Positions 1 through 5,441 are shown, counted from the first letter of the stretch. The stretch: 5,441 nt of DNA from Actinomycetes bacterium (GCA_021808425.1 JAKBBS010000223.1:1-5441); one strand, 5' to 3'. Notes: a model not told the origin generated them from the letters alone. Numbers and translations: made by a program.

Positions 1-686
1 TCGGTATCGAGCAGGAGTACACCCTGTTCAAGGGCAGCCGGCCTCTCGGCTTCCCCGAGCACAACGGGTACCCAGCCCCGCAGGGCCCCTACTACTGCGG
101 CGTCGGTGCCGACGACATCTACGGGCGTCCGCTCGTGGAGGCACATTTAGACGCGTGCCTGCAGGCAGGTCTTGCAATCTCGGGTATCAACGCCGAGGTG
201 ATGCCGGGCCAGTGGGAGTTCCAGGTTGGCCCCGTCGGCCCACTCGAGGTCTCCGACCAGCTATGGGTCGCGCGCTGGCTGCTGCATCGTGTCGGCGAGG
301 ATCTCGGAATATCTGTCACTCTCGACCCGAAGCCCGTTCGGGGCGACTGGAACGGCGCAGGATGCCACACCAACTTCTCGACCAATTCCATGCGCGAGTC
401 CTACGACGCTGTCCTAAAGGCCGCTGAAGCTCTTGGCCAGAACGCAGAGGAACACGTGGCCGCCTACGGCCACGGAATCGAGGATCGCCTCACCGGTCAC
501 CACGAGACCGCCCACTACAGCGAGTTCAGCTACGGAGTCTCCGACCGGGGTGCGTCTGTGCGGATACCATGGCAGGTGGAAAAAGACGGCAAGGGTTACC
601 TCGAAGACCGCAGGCCGAACGCGAACATGGACCCCTACGTCGTCACTCGGCTGATCGTCAACACCTGTTGCTCGGCCCTGGTCTAA
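1..686 (+). CDS. glnII: Glutamine synthetase type II (GSII), 3' part only
   Basis: ATP-dependent ligation of ammonia to glutamate, giving glutamine, in the cytoplasm. The gene enters the window already open (first full codon at 3) and ends at TAA 684-686, leaving 227 residues of a family usually about 340 long; the N-terminal beta-grasp part is outside. Visible GSII landmarks, numbered from the first full codon: GIEQEYTLF (1-9, metal-binding Glu3 and Glu5), [10 protein letters not shown] (28-37), [12 protein letters not shown] (63-74, Glu65 and Glu72), [11 protein letters not shown] (117-127, His122), TGHHETA (164-170), DRGASVRIP (181-189) and [11 protein letters not shown] (201-211). The sequence tracks remembered human and Streptomyces GSII nearly residue for residue, so this is the eukaryotic-like GSII and not the 470-residue, adenylylated GlnA. 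The C-terminus ends a few residues earlier than in animal enzymes, and nothing looks broken. Family assignment is very secure; the symbol follows Streptomyces usage. Confidence 0.96.
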   Translation, partial: GIEQEYTLFKGSRPLGFPEHNGYPAPQGPYYCGVGADDIYGRPLVEAHLDACLQAGLAISGINAEVMPGQWEFQVGPVGPLEVSDQLWVARWLLHRVGEDLGISVTLDPKPVRGDWNGAGCHTNFSTNSMRESYDAVLKAAEALGQNAEEHVAAYGHGIEDRLTGHHETAHYSEFSYGVSDRGASVRIPWQVEKDGKGYLEDRRPNANMDPYVVTRLIVNTCCSALV

Positions 687-702
687 CAATCAGGGTCGTC
701 CG

Positions 703-750
703 GCGCAGGAGTCAGGGGGTGGGTTCCTGGCTCTTGCCCCGGGTCTGCGC
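703..750 (+). terminator. Candidate hairpin terminator after glnII
   Basis: An 8-bp stem is formed by GAGTCAGG (709-716) and CCTGGCTC (726-733), with one G-U pair and a 9-base loop. It is enclosed by a second pairing of GCGCAG (703-708) with CTGCGC (745-750). It starts 17 bases after the glnII stop. There is no run of T afterwards, so it would be a factor-dependent or U-less terminator of the kind described in actinobacteria. Alternative G-run/C-run pairings in the same stretch (716-719 with 737-740) make the exact fold uncertain. Confidence 0.4.
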
Positions 751-751
751 G

Positions 752-780
752 TTGTCTAGGCGCGGAATGACCGGTAGCGT
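752..780 (+). promoter_or_regulatory. Candidate promoter for the small membrane protein gene
   Basis: TTGTCT (752-757, four of six to TTGACA) and TAGCGT (775-780, fits TANNNT) are separated by 17 bases. Transcription would begin about 785-788, giving an almost leaderless mRNA for the ATG at 789. An AAGGG (781-785) lies three bases before the ATG, unusually close for a ribosome binding site. The hexamers lie just after the hairpin at 703-750, which suits a terminator-then-promoter layout. This is pattern matching only. Confidence 0.4.
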
Positions 781-788
781 AAGGGAAA

Positions 789-1292
789 ATGTCTTTCGCT
801 GCGGAATCCGCATCAGCTTCCCCGGCTAGCTTCCCGGCGGACACTCCGACGGCCTCGCCAGACATCTCAACGCGGGTCGGGTCGGTCGGCCAGACCCCGA
901 CGCTGGTGCGCCGTGGCTCGAGAAGGGACAGCGGCCTCGGGTGGGCTGATGCGGCCATGGCGCGCCTTTTGAGGGTACCTCTTGGCCGGCCGAGAGCTAG
1001 CGAAGCCCAAGCGCAAAGCCTGTTTCGGACCTCCATTGTGATCTCGGCCGTTAGGTGCGTATTCAGCTATCTGGCCGTGCCGATCGCGTTGCCCTTTCTC
1101 GGCTCACTTAGCAATGTGGCTCCGGCGGTGGAGATCATCCTGAGCGTGGTGGCACTTGCATTCGACGTTAAGGCCCTCAGGAGATTTTGGTTGGCGTGGC
1201 ACTCGTGGCGCTGGGCGATGACTCTCGTGTACACGGTGGTGATGGTCCTGATCACGGTTCTGCTTGTGTCGAACGTCGCTTCTCTCGTCTAA
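789..1292 (+). CDS. Small three-helix membrane protein, function unknown
   Basis: I can assign no function to this 167-residue protein. Residues 1-75 are soluble and low in complexity (rich in Ala, Ser, Pro, Thr and Arg), with no Cys lipobox or clear signal peptide. Three hydrophobic stretches follow at about 81-104, 110-127 and 141-166, and the protein ends inside or just after the last one. The loop between helices 2 and 3 (about 128-142) is basic and aromatic (VKALRRFWLAWHSWRW) and is the most distinctive part. From about residue 60 the pattern resembles a family of conserved actinobacterial hypothetical membrane proteins that I recall only loosely. The ATG at 789 is chosen for the promoter-like hexamers just upstream; Met57 (ATG at 957) is an alternative that would keep all three helices and drop most of the disordered tail. 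The last 41 bases overlap the 3' end of the opposite-strand antiporter gene. Confidence 0.7.
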   Translation: MSFAAESASASPASFPADTPTASPDISTRVGSVGQTPTLVRRGSRRDSGLGWADAAMARLLRVPLGRPRASEAQAQSLFRTSIVISAVRCVFSYLAVPIALPFLGSLSNVAPAVEIILSVVALAFDVKALRRFWLAWHSWRWAMTLVYTVVMVLITVLLVSNVASLV

Positions 1293-2478
1293 GGCCGCTC
1301 CGGGCGACGCGGGCCGATGTCGGTTTGACGAGGGATCCTTGAACTGCGACCGATGCCAGCACGACGACAACAACGATCCCGAAAAGTCGGGGGTCCTCGC
1401 CGGTGGCCCCCCCGAGCAGGTACGTGCCGAGCAGGATAGGAACCGCGCCTTTTAGCCCGGCGAACGCTACGAACATACGGTCAGGTCGTGAAAGCCCCGA
1501 GCCCGCCAAGCACCCAGCGACTGCGAGGGGTCGGGCCACGACGGCGACTATTGCCGCTAAGGCGAGTCCGGGAACCCACGTCGAGGTCTTCGCCAAGACA
1601 GTCAGGTTTACGGTGAGGCCGAGAGCCACGAAGGCTGCGATCTCCCCGAGCGTCGCGAGGGTGGCGTGGAACTGGCGAACTTGCGTCTTGTGCGCGAACT
1701 GCTCGTCGCCGGCGACTATCCCAGCCAAGAAGACGGCGAGGAAGCCGGAACCTCCCGCGACGGCGGCGAGCCCGAAGATCGCCGCGGCCGCAGACAGGGA
1801 AACGATCGACTGTTCCCCCGGGCCGCCAAGGGAATCGGAACGCAGCAGCCATACGAGCCCTTTGCCTCCGGCGATGCCTATCAAAGCGCCGAGAGACATC
1901 TGCATCCCGAACGTAGCGCCAGCGTGACCTAGGCCGCTGAGGTCGATACCTTTCGCCCCCAGCAACGCCACCATCAAGGCGATGCCGACCGGATCGTTCG
2001 CGCCGGACTCGCCTTCGAGCACGGTCGTGACCGTCCCGCCGAGCGGGTATTTCCCGAGCAGGGAGAACACGACGGTAGGGTCCGTTGGAGCTACGGCGGT
2101 CGCAACGAGCAATGCCGGGTACCACCTGAAGCCGAGAGCAAAGTGCAAGGACGCTCCTGCGATGCCGGCTGTTATCAACGTGCCCGCCACGCCAAGTGTC
2201 ACCACCGGGCGCGCTGCATTCAAGATGCGGCGCCTGCCGATACGCATTCCGCCGGCGTAGAGCACAACAACCAACGCCACGGTTACGACCTTCGATACGG
2301 CCGCCTCGCCGAGGTGGGCTGCGCTCGGCAGGAGGCGTGCAACGATAGCGGCGCATGGCAGGACGAGGACGGGGAGAGGGACGCCGGTCCTTTTGCACAC
2401 CCGGCCGGCGCCGAGAACGGCGATCACGCTTATGGCTAGGGCAGCGACTGCAGCGGCGAAAGGAACCGGGTCAGGCAA
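1252..2478 (-). CDS. CPA1-family cation/proton antiporter without a regulatory domain
   Basis: Polytopic inner-membrane protein (408 residues, about 12 hydrophobic segments) expected to exchange Na+ or K+ for H+. CPA1 hallmarks: APTDPTVVFSLL (130-141, with the Thr132-Asp133 pair), EGESGANDP (155-163, the Asn161-Asp162 ion-binding pair), FLAVFLAGIVAG (247-258), ARPLAV (315-320, Arg316) and GLKGAVPILL (341-350). The TDP...LEGESGAND spacing is closest to NhaP2/CvrA-type K+/H+ antiporters, but those are about 580 residues with C-terminal TrkA-C/RCK-type domains; this one stops after the last helix with a short Arg/Lys-rich tail (about 388-402). The substrate ion cannot be read from the sequence. 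The start is TTG at 2478: it lies five bases after a GGAG and just before the first helix (about 6-24), while the first internal Met is residue 78. The gene is divergent from mscL and convergent with the small membrane protein gene. Confidence 0.92.
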   Translation of the reverse strand: MPDPVPFAAAVAALAISVIAVLGAGRVCKRTGVPLPVLVLPCAAIVARLLPSAAHLGEAAVSKVVTVALVVVLYAGGMRIGRRRILNAARPVVTLGVAGTLITAGIAGASLHFALGFRWYPALLVATAVAPTDPTVVFSLLGKYPLGGTVTTVLEGESGANDPVGIALMVALLGAKGIDLSGLGHAGATFGMQMSLGALIGIAGGKGLVWLLRSDSLGGPGEQSIVSLSAAAAIFGLAAVAGGSGFLAVFLAGIVAGDEQFAHKTQVRQFHATLATLGEIAAFVALGLTVNLTVLAKTSTWVPGLALAAIVAVVARPLAVAGCLAGSGLSRPDRMFVAFAGLKGAVPILLGTYLLGGATGEDPRLFGIVVVVVLASVAVQGSLVKPTSARVARSGLRREKRRSTQAEP

Positions 2479-2483
2479 AAGGA

Positions 2484-2487
2484 CTCC
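2484..2487 (-). promoter_or_regulatory. Ribosome binding site deciding the antiporter's TTG start
   Basis: Read on the minus strand, GGAG lies five bases before TTG at 2478. No ATG or GTG with a comparable site allows the first membrane helix to be kept, so this short site is the main support for the TTG start. Confidence 0.6.
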
Positions 2488-2496
2488 GATGCTCGG

Positions 2497-2512
2497 ACGC
2501 AGCGAACTGCGT
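2497..2512 (-). repeat. Perfect inverted repeat upstream of the antiporter gene (UUCG hairpin)
   Basis: Arms ACGCAG (2497-2502) and CTGCGT (2507-2512) are exact reverse complements around four bases. On the minus strand the loop reads TTCG, so an antiporter transcript starting upstream would carry a 6-bp hairpin with a UUCG loop ending 18 bases before the start codon and 9 bases before the GGAG. It could be a leader hairpin, a dyad operator or chance. Confidence 0.4.
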
Positions 2513-2580
2513 TCAACAGTGCCGACCAGGCTTCCCGGCTCGCCGAGGCCCAGGTTAGCCGCTCGAGGGGTGCGGATAAA

Positions 2581-2620
2581 GCGATGACTCGGAGGTTTTG
2601 TGTATCATTTCGGTCATTGC
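2581..2620. repeat. Spaced inverted repeat around the mscL -10 candidate
   Basis: GCGATGAC (2581-2588) and GTCATTGC (2613-2620) are reverse complements at seven of eight positions. Their centres are 32 bp apart, about three helical turns, and TATCAT (2603-2608) lies between them. The geometry would suit a dimeric or paired DNA-binding regulator of the divergent region; arms this short can also arise by chance. Confidence 0.3.
2603..2608 (+). promoter_or_regulatory. mscL: Candidate -10 element for mscL
   Basis: TATCAT matches TATAAT at five of six positions and sits in the only AT-richer patch of the divergent region. No good -35 is found 16 to 18 bases upstream. Transcription from here would start near 2615 and give a leader of about 80 bases that includes both hairpins at 2632-2671. 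Confidence 0.35.
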
Positions 2621-2631
2621 AACTGCAGGAC

Positions 2632-2671
2632 GATCCACGGCAACCGGGATCACAAACCACTCAGGGGTTGT
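2632..2671 (+). promoter_or_regulatory. Two back-to-back hairpins in the mscL leader
   Basis: Hairpin 1 (2632-2651) pairs GATCC (2632-2636) with GGATC (2647-2651) and, after a bulged A, CGG (2638-2640) with CCG (2644-2646), around a CAA loop. Hairpin 2 (2652-2671) starts at the next base and pairs ACAAACC (2652-2658, one A bulged) with GGTTGT (2666-2671) around a 7-base loop. Hairpin 2 ends nine bases before the AAAGG ribosome binding site. I match neither to a known riboswitch class; the loops do not fit the tandem-hairpin guanidine-II riboswitch. Confidence 0.35.
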
Positions 2672-2680
2672 ACTTCAAAG

Positions 2681-2685
2681 AAAGG
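2681..2685 (+). promoter_or_regulatory. mscL: Ribosome binding site for mscL (GTG start)
   Basis: AAAGG ends eight bases before GTG at 2694, a normal spacing. This supports the GTG start, whose product begins at the usual MscL N-terminus. Confidence 0.6.
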
Positions 2686-2693
2686 TTTGAATC

Positions 2694-3125
2694 GTGGCGG
2701 AAAAGCCGAAGGCGCTTTCAGAGTTCAAGGACTTCGTGTTGCAGGGCAACGTAGTGGACCTGGCAGTAGCCGTGGTGATCGCTACATTTTTCGGGGCGAT
2801 CGTCAAGGACATGGTCGGCTTGATCCTGTCGCTTCTTGCGATTCCGGGGAAGACCTCCCAATCCTTCTCCAGCCTTAAGTTCACTATCGGCCACGGGATT
2901 TTCAGCTATGGGCAGCTGATTCAAGACGTTCTGACCTTTGTCATAGTTGCAGCGGTTGTGTTCTTCGCAGTGGTGCGTCCCGTGAGATCGCTGCTGCTGA
3001 AGCGCCAAGCCGCGCCTGACCCTGAGAGCACCGATAGGCCCTGTCCCAAGTGCCTGAGCGACATTCCGAAGGCAGCGACCCGCTGCCGTTACTGCACCTC
3101 GGAAGTGGCGGTCGCCGCCGCCTGA
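2694..3125 (+). CDS. mscL: Large-conductance mechanosensitive channel MscL with C-terminal zinc ribbon
   Basis: Homo-oligomeric inner-membrane channel that opens under membrane tension to release solutes during hypo-osmotic shock. The 143-residue product has the MscL N-terminal helix and first pore helix (FKDFVLQGNVVDLAVAVV, 11-28, extending to about 48), a short periplasmic loop (about 50-70), the family's YGxxIQ-type start of helix 2 (SYGQLIQDV, 71-79) and helix 2 to about 100, then RPVRSLLLK. Instead of the usual C-terminal helix bundle, residues 117-134 form a four-cysteine zinc ribbon, CPKC-X10-CRYC (Cys117, 120, 131, 134), facing the cytoplasm. Aligned from memory to E. coli MscL, pore glycines 22 and 26 are Ala26 and Ala30 here; the first change also occurs in Mycobacterium tuberculosis MscL. 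The GTG start has a good AAAGG site. The gene is divergent from the antiporter and 58 bases ahead of nadE. Confidence 0.93.
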   Translation: MAEKPKALSEFKDFVLQGNVVDLAVAVVIATFFGAIVKDMVGLILSLLAIPGKTSQSFSSLKFTIGHGIFSYGQLIQDVLTFVIVAAVVFFAVVRPVRSLLLKRQAAPDPESTDRPCPKCLSDIPKAATRCRYCTSEVAVAAA

Positions 3126-3171
3126 TCGGTCGCATCTTGGCGCAGGGTTCTCGGTTCGGCGTAACGGTGAC

Positions 3172-3177
3172 TACTCT
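3172..3177 (+). promoter_or_regulatory. nadE: Candidate -10 element for leaderless nadE
   Basis: TACTCT fits TANNNT and is followed by exactly six bases before GTG at 3184. No Shine-Dalgarno sequence is visible in front of that GTG. This is the layout of actinobacterial leaderless promoters, where transcription begins at the start codon. The -35 region (about 3148-3154) is poor. If the element is false, nadE would depend on read-through from mscL with weak initiation. Confidence 0.35.
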
Positions 3178-3183
3178 CGGACC

Positions 3184-4941
3184 GTGCCCCGACTGCGCCT
3201 AGCTCTCGCCCAGTTCAACTCCGTCGTAGGCGATCTCGAGCGCAACACTGAAGGGATCCTCCGGGCCTTGGAGTCCGCGACAGCGGCGGGTGCGGACGTA
3301 GCGGTCTTCCCTGAGCTCGCCGTCACCGGCTACCCGCCGGAGGATCTTCTTCTCAAGCCCGGGTTCATCGCCGACAACATGCGGGTGGTCGAGCGCATCG
3401 CGTCCGCGACACGTCACTGCGTCTCGATCATCGGTTTCGTAGACAAGCGCACGGACATCTACAACGCAGCGGCGATATGCGCTGGGGGCACAGTCCGAGG
3501 TGTCTACCACAAGCAGGTTCTTCCGAACTACGGGGTTTTCGACGAGCAGCGCTACTTCACGGCGGGGAGCGGTACGTCCGAGCTTTTCGGGATCGCCGGG
3601 GTGAAGGTCGGCGTGTCGATCTGCGAGGACGCCTGGAGCCCGACCGGTCCGATCGCGACGCAGGCTGCAGCAGGCGCCGAGCTCGTCGTCAATATCAATG
3701 CCTCGCCATACTCGGTCGGGCGCGTCGCCGAGAGGGAGCGCATGCTTGCGACGCGCGCAGCAGACGCCAGCTGCTCGCTCGTGTACCTGAACTGCGTCGG
3801 AGGCCAGGACGAATTGGTCTTCGACGGAGCCTCGATGGTCTTCGACGCCGGCGGTGAGCTGATCGCGTCGTTGCCCCAATTCGAAGAGCTGGTAAGCGTC
3901 GTCGACGTCGACGTCCGGGAAGTTTTTCGGAAACGCTTGATAGACCCGAGGGGCCGGAGAAGCGTGGAGGCTCTACCTGTGCGCTTCCTCGGCGATCATC
4001 ACGACCATCGGTCGGAGGGAAGCGCAAAGCAAAACCCCGTAGACGCAGGCGAAGGACTTGGCGAGTCAGGAGTCCCGGGTCGCGCGAGCCGCCTCGGGCG
4101 CGAGGCCGAGATCTACCAGGCCCTTGTTCTCGGCACCAGGGACTACGTTCGCAAGAACGGGTTCACTGACGTCGTGATCGGCCTTTCTGGAGGCATCGAT
4201 TCGTCTCTCGTCGCTTTGATAGCCGTCGACGCTCTCGGAGCGGATCATGTGCACGGGGTCGCGATGCCGTCGCGGTATTCGTCTAGCGGTTCAACCGACG
4301 ACGCACAGAAGCTCGCTGCCAACTTGAAGATCAGCTTTCGAGTCGTTCCCATCGAAGGTCCCCACGTAGCGTTCCTAGAGCTTTTGGACGGAACTTTGAG
4401 CGCTGACTCTCCTGGTTTGGCTGAGGAGAATCTCCAAAGCAGAATCCGAGGGTTGATACTCATGGCGCTGTCGAACAAGCTCGGATGCCTAGTGCTCACG
4501 ACCGGGAACAAGAGCGAGGCGGCTGTTGGCTATTCGACACTTTACGGTGATACAGCTGGTGGTTTTGCTGTCATAAAAGATGTCGCCAAAACCACCGTAT
4601 ATCGTCTCTGCGAATGGCGTGACCGGGTCGGGCCTCGCCCTTCGCTACCGCCGGATGTGATGACAAAGCCCCCGTCGGCAGAGCTTCGCCCCGACCAGCG
4701 AGACGACCAGTCCCTGCCGGCCTACGACCTGCTCGACCCGCTGCTCGCTGCGTTCGTCGAGGACGACATGACAGCGACCGAGCTCGTCGAGGCGGGTTTC
4801 GACGAGTCTTTGGTTTCGCGGGTCGTGCGGCTCGTGGACCTTGCCGAGTACAAGAGGCGTCAGACCCCTCCCGGCATCCGCATCACAGCCAAAGCGTTCG
4901 GCCGGGACCGGCGCATGCCGATCACCAACGGCTATCGCTGA
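3184..4941 (+). CDS. nadE: Glutamine-dependent NAD+ synthetase
   Basis: Last step of NAD+ biosynthesis: amidation of nicotinate adenine dinucleotide using ATP, with ammonia released from glutamine by its own amidase domain; cytoplasmic. The 585 residues hold an N-terminal nitrilase-type glutaminase (about 4-265) with the triad Glu44 (VFPELAVTGYP), Lys110 (YHKQVLPNYGVFDEQRYF) and Cys147 (VSICEDAW). A polar, variable linker follows (about 270-305), then the synthetase domain with the PP-loop LSGGIDSS (334-341), EENLQSRIRG (414-423), TGNKSE (440-445), VGYSTLYGDTAGGFAVIKDV (448-467), KPPSAELRP (495-503) and EYKRRQTPPG (555-564). It closely follows remembered Streptomyces NadE and not the 679-residue mycobacterial form. 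All key residues are intact. GTG at 3184 is the start because it leaves the usual few residues before LALAQFN. The gene lies 58 bases after mscL and 25 before the TetR gene. Confidence 0.96.
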   Translation: MPRLRLALAQFNSVVGDLERNTEGILRALESATAAGADVAVFPELAVTGYPPEDLLLKPGFIADNMRVVERIASATRHCVSIIGFVDKRTDIYNAAAICAGGTVRGVYHKQVLPNYGVFDEQRYFTAGSGTSELFGIAGVKVGVSICEDAWSPTGPIATQAAAGAELVVNINASPYSVGRVAERERMLATRAADASCSLVYLNCVGGQDELVFDGASMVFDAGGELIASLPQFEELVSVVDVDVREVFRKRLIDPRGRRSVEALPVRFLGDHHDHRSEGSAKQNPVDAGEGLGESGVPGRASRLGREAEIYQALVLGTRDYVRKNGFTDVVIGLSGGIDSSLVALIAVDALGADHVHGVAMPSRYSSSGSTDDAQKLAANLKISFRVVPIEGPHVAFLELLDGTLSADSPGLAEENLQSRIRGLILMALSNKLGCLVLTTGNKSEAAVGYSTLYGDTAGGFAVIKDVAKTTVYRLCEWRDRVGPRPSLPPDVMTKPPSAELRPDQRDDQSLPAYDLLDPLLAAFVEDDMTATELVEAGFDESLVSRVVRLVDLAEYKRRQTPPGIRITAKAFGRDRRMPITNGYR

Positions 4942-4954
4942 CTTCGAGCCTCGG

Positions 4955-4960
4955 TAGGAT
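4955..4960 (+). promoter_or_regulatory. Overlapping -10-like hexamer and ribosome binding site before the tetR-type gene
   Basis: TAGGAT can be read as a TANNNT -10 element, six bases before the ATG at 4967, which would make a leaderless mRNA. It also contains AGGA (4956-4959) at seven bases, an acceptable ribosome binding site if the gene is co-transcribed with nadE. Both readings cannot apply to the same transcript. No good -35 is seen. Confidence 0.35.
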
Positions 4961-4966
4961 AGCGGG

Positions 4967-5441
4967 ATGAGCACGGTCGATCTGGCAGACGCCCCGCGAC
5001 GTGCTCGGTCGCGTCGCGGCGAGGGCGACAAGCTTCGCGAGGACATCCTCGAAGCCGCCGAGCGGATGCTCGTCGAGAGTAACGACCAGTCTTCGTTGTC
5101 GATCAGGGCCATCGCGAGCGCTGTCGGCGTGACCCCCCCGTCCATTTACCTTCACTTCGCGGACCGAAACGAGCTGCTTTTTGCTGTCTGCGAGCGCCAA
5201 AGCAGAGAAATAGAGCGCGCTATGGAGGCCGCTTGCGCCGGGGTCGCTGACCCTTGGGAGAGATTACGTCGACGGGGTAGGGCCTATCTTGCCTGGGGCC
5301 TTCAGAATCCGGAGCACTACCGGATCTTGATGATGAGCCATTCGGATGCGACCCCCCAACGCTTCACCGACGAGCGCCTCGCTGGGATGGCCGGCCTTCA
5401 GGCTGTCCGCGCCGACCTCGTTGCCGGGATCGAAGCGGGAG
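4967..5441 (+). CDS. TetR-family transcriptional regulator (WHG-type C-terminus), 5' part only
   Basis: Dimeric DNA-binding regulator, normally a repressor released by a small ligand; the target and ligand are unknown. The window holds 158 residues of a protein that is probably about 200 to 240 long. Residues 1-20 are an Arg-rich, disordered leader. Residues 23-69 are the TetR helix-turn-helix: LREDILEAAERMLVES (23-38), then SIRAIASAVGVTPPSIYLHF (45-64), with the recognition helix around 55-62, and DRNELL (66-71). The segment after it, DPWERLRRRGRAYLAWGLQNPEHYRI (95-120), matches the start of the WHG-type TetR C-terminal domain common in actinobacteria. The ATG at 4967 is the natural start. 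It lies 25 bases after nadE on the same strand, so read-through from nadE is possible; whether it controls nadE, itself or genes beyond the window cannot be told. Confidence 0.9.
   Translation, partial: MSTVDLADAPRRARSRRGEGDKLREDILEAAERMLVESNDQSSLSIRAIASAVGVTPPSIYLHFADRNELLFAVCERQSREIERAMEAACAGVADPWERLRRRGRAYLAWGLQNPEHYRILMMSHSDATPQRFTDERLAGMAGLQAVRADLVAGIEAG

Noticed and set aside
1293..1315. GC-rich imperfect hairpin just after the small membrane protein gene as a terminator
   Set aside because: Only four plus two pairs around a bulge, no T run, and it lies within antiporter coding sequence.
1407..1413. Runs of seven C here (antiporter) and at 5132-5138 (TetR recognition helix) as possible phase-variation tracts
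   Set aside because: Seven bases is short for slipped-strand switching and both runs simply encode conserved Gly-Gly or Pro-Pro codons; at most they are places to check for sequencing indels.
1403..1927. Open frame of 174 codons on the plus strand inside the antiporter gene
   Set aside because: It is antisense to a clearly conserved CPA1 protein, and its Ala/Pro/Arg/Thr-rich product has no recognisable domain; such frames are expected opposite GC-rich genes.
1481..2398. Open frame of 305 codons on the minus strand in another frame of the antiporter
   Set aside because: Arg-rich, no membrane segments or motifs; it is a frame shadow of the real 408-residue product.
2632..2671. Known riboswitch (ydaO c-di-AMP or guanidine-II) before mscL
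   Set aside because: The conserved core sequences and loop motifs of those classes are absent, so only an unnamed structured leader is reported.
3199..3879. Open frame of 226 codons antisense to nadE
   Set aside because: The nadE frame carries every catalytic motif across this stretch, and the antisense product matches nothing I know.
1..4941. Glutamine synthetase and NadE as a coupled glutamine-using gene cluster
   Set aside because: They are about 2.5 kb apart with an opposite-strand gene between them; a shared metabolite does not make a system.
4645..5145. Open frame of 166 codons antisense to the nadE end and tetR start
   Set aside because: It crosses two well-supported genes and the gap between them, with no domain or ribosome binding site worth noting.

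Overview
The window looks like a piece of a GC-rich actinobacterial chromosome. The evidence is a type II glutamine synthetase, a NadE of the roughly 590-residue actinobacterial amidase-synthetase type, a TetR regulator with a WHG-like C-terminal region, GTG and TTG starts, and TANNNT hexamers close to start codons. The class Acidimicrobiia is a guess: the MscL with a C-terminal zinc ribbon and the small membrane protein remind me of that group, but this was not tested.

Layout: (1) 1-686 (+) is the C-terminal two thirds of a glutamine synthetase II, cut by the window edge. (2) 687-788 is a short gap with a candidate terminator hairpin and a TTGTCT-N17-TAGCGT promoter. (3) 789-1292 (+) is a small three-helix membrane protein of unknown function. 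(4) 1252-2478 (-) is a CPA1-type cation/proton antiporter that converges on it and overlaps its 3' end by 41 bp. (5) 2479-2693 is a 215-bp divergent intergenic region with several inverted repeats, including two back-to-back hairpins ahead of mscL. (6) 2694-3125 (+) is mscL with a fused zinc ribbon. (7) 3184-4941 (+) is glutamine-dependent NAD+ synthetase. (8) 4967-5441 (+) is the N-terminal part of a TetR-family repressor, cut by the window end.

The clearest functional theme is the divergent pair of antiporter (slow monovalent cation/H+ exchange) and MscL (emergency release of solutes on hypo-osmotic shock). They share one control region and may both serve ion and turgor homeostasis; this is inference from position. 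The glutamine synthetase makes the glutamine that NadE hydrolyses, but the two genes are separated by an opposite-strand gene, so this is metabolic rather than operonic linkage.

I see no mobile element, CRISPR array, tRNA or rRNA, and no convincing new multi-gene system. The items most worth a second look are the structured mscL leader, the MscL-zinc ribbon fusion, the convergent overlap, and the start codons that sit six bases after TANNNT hexamers.
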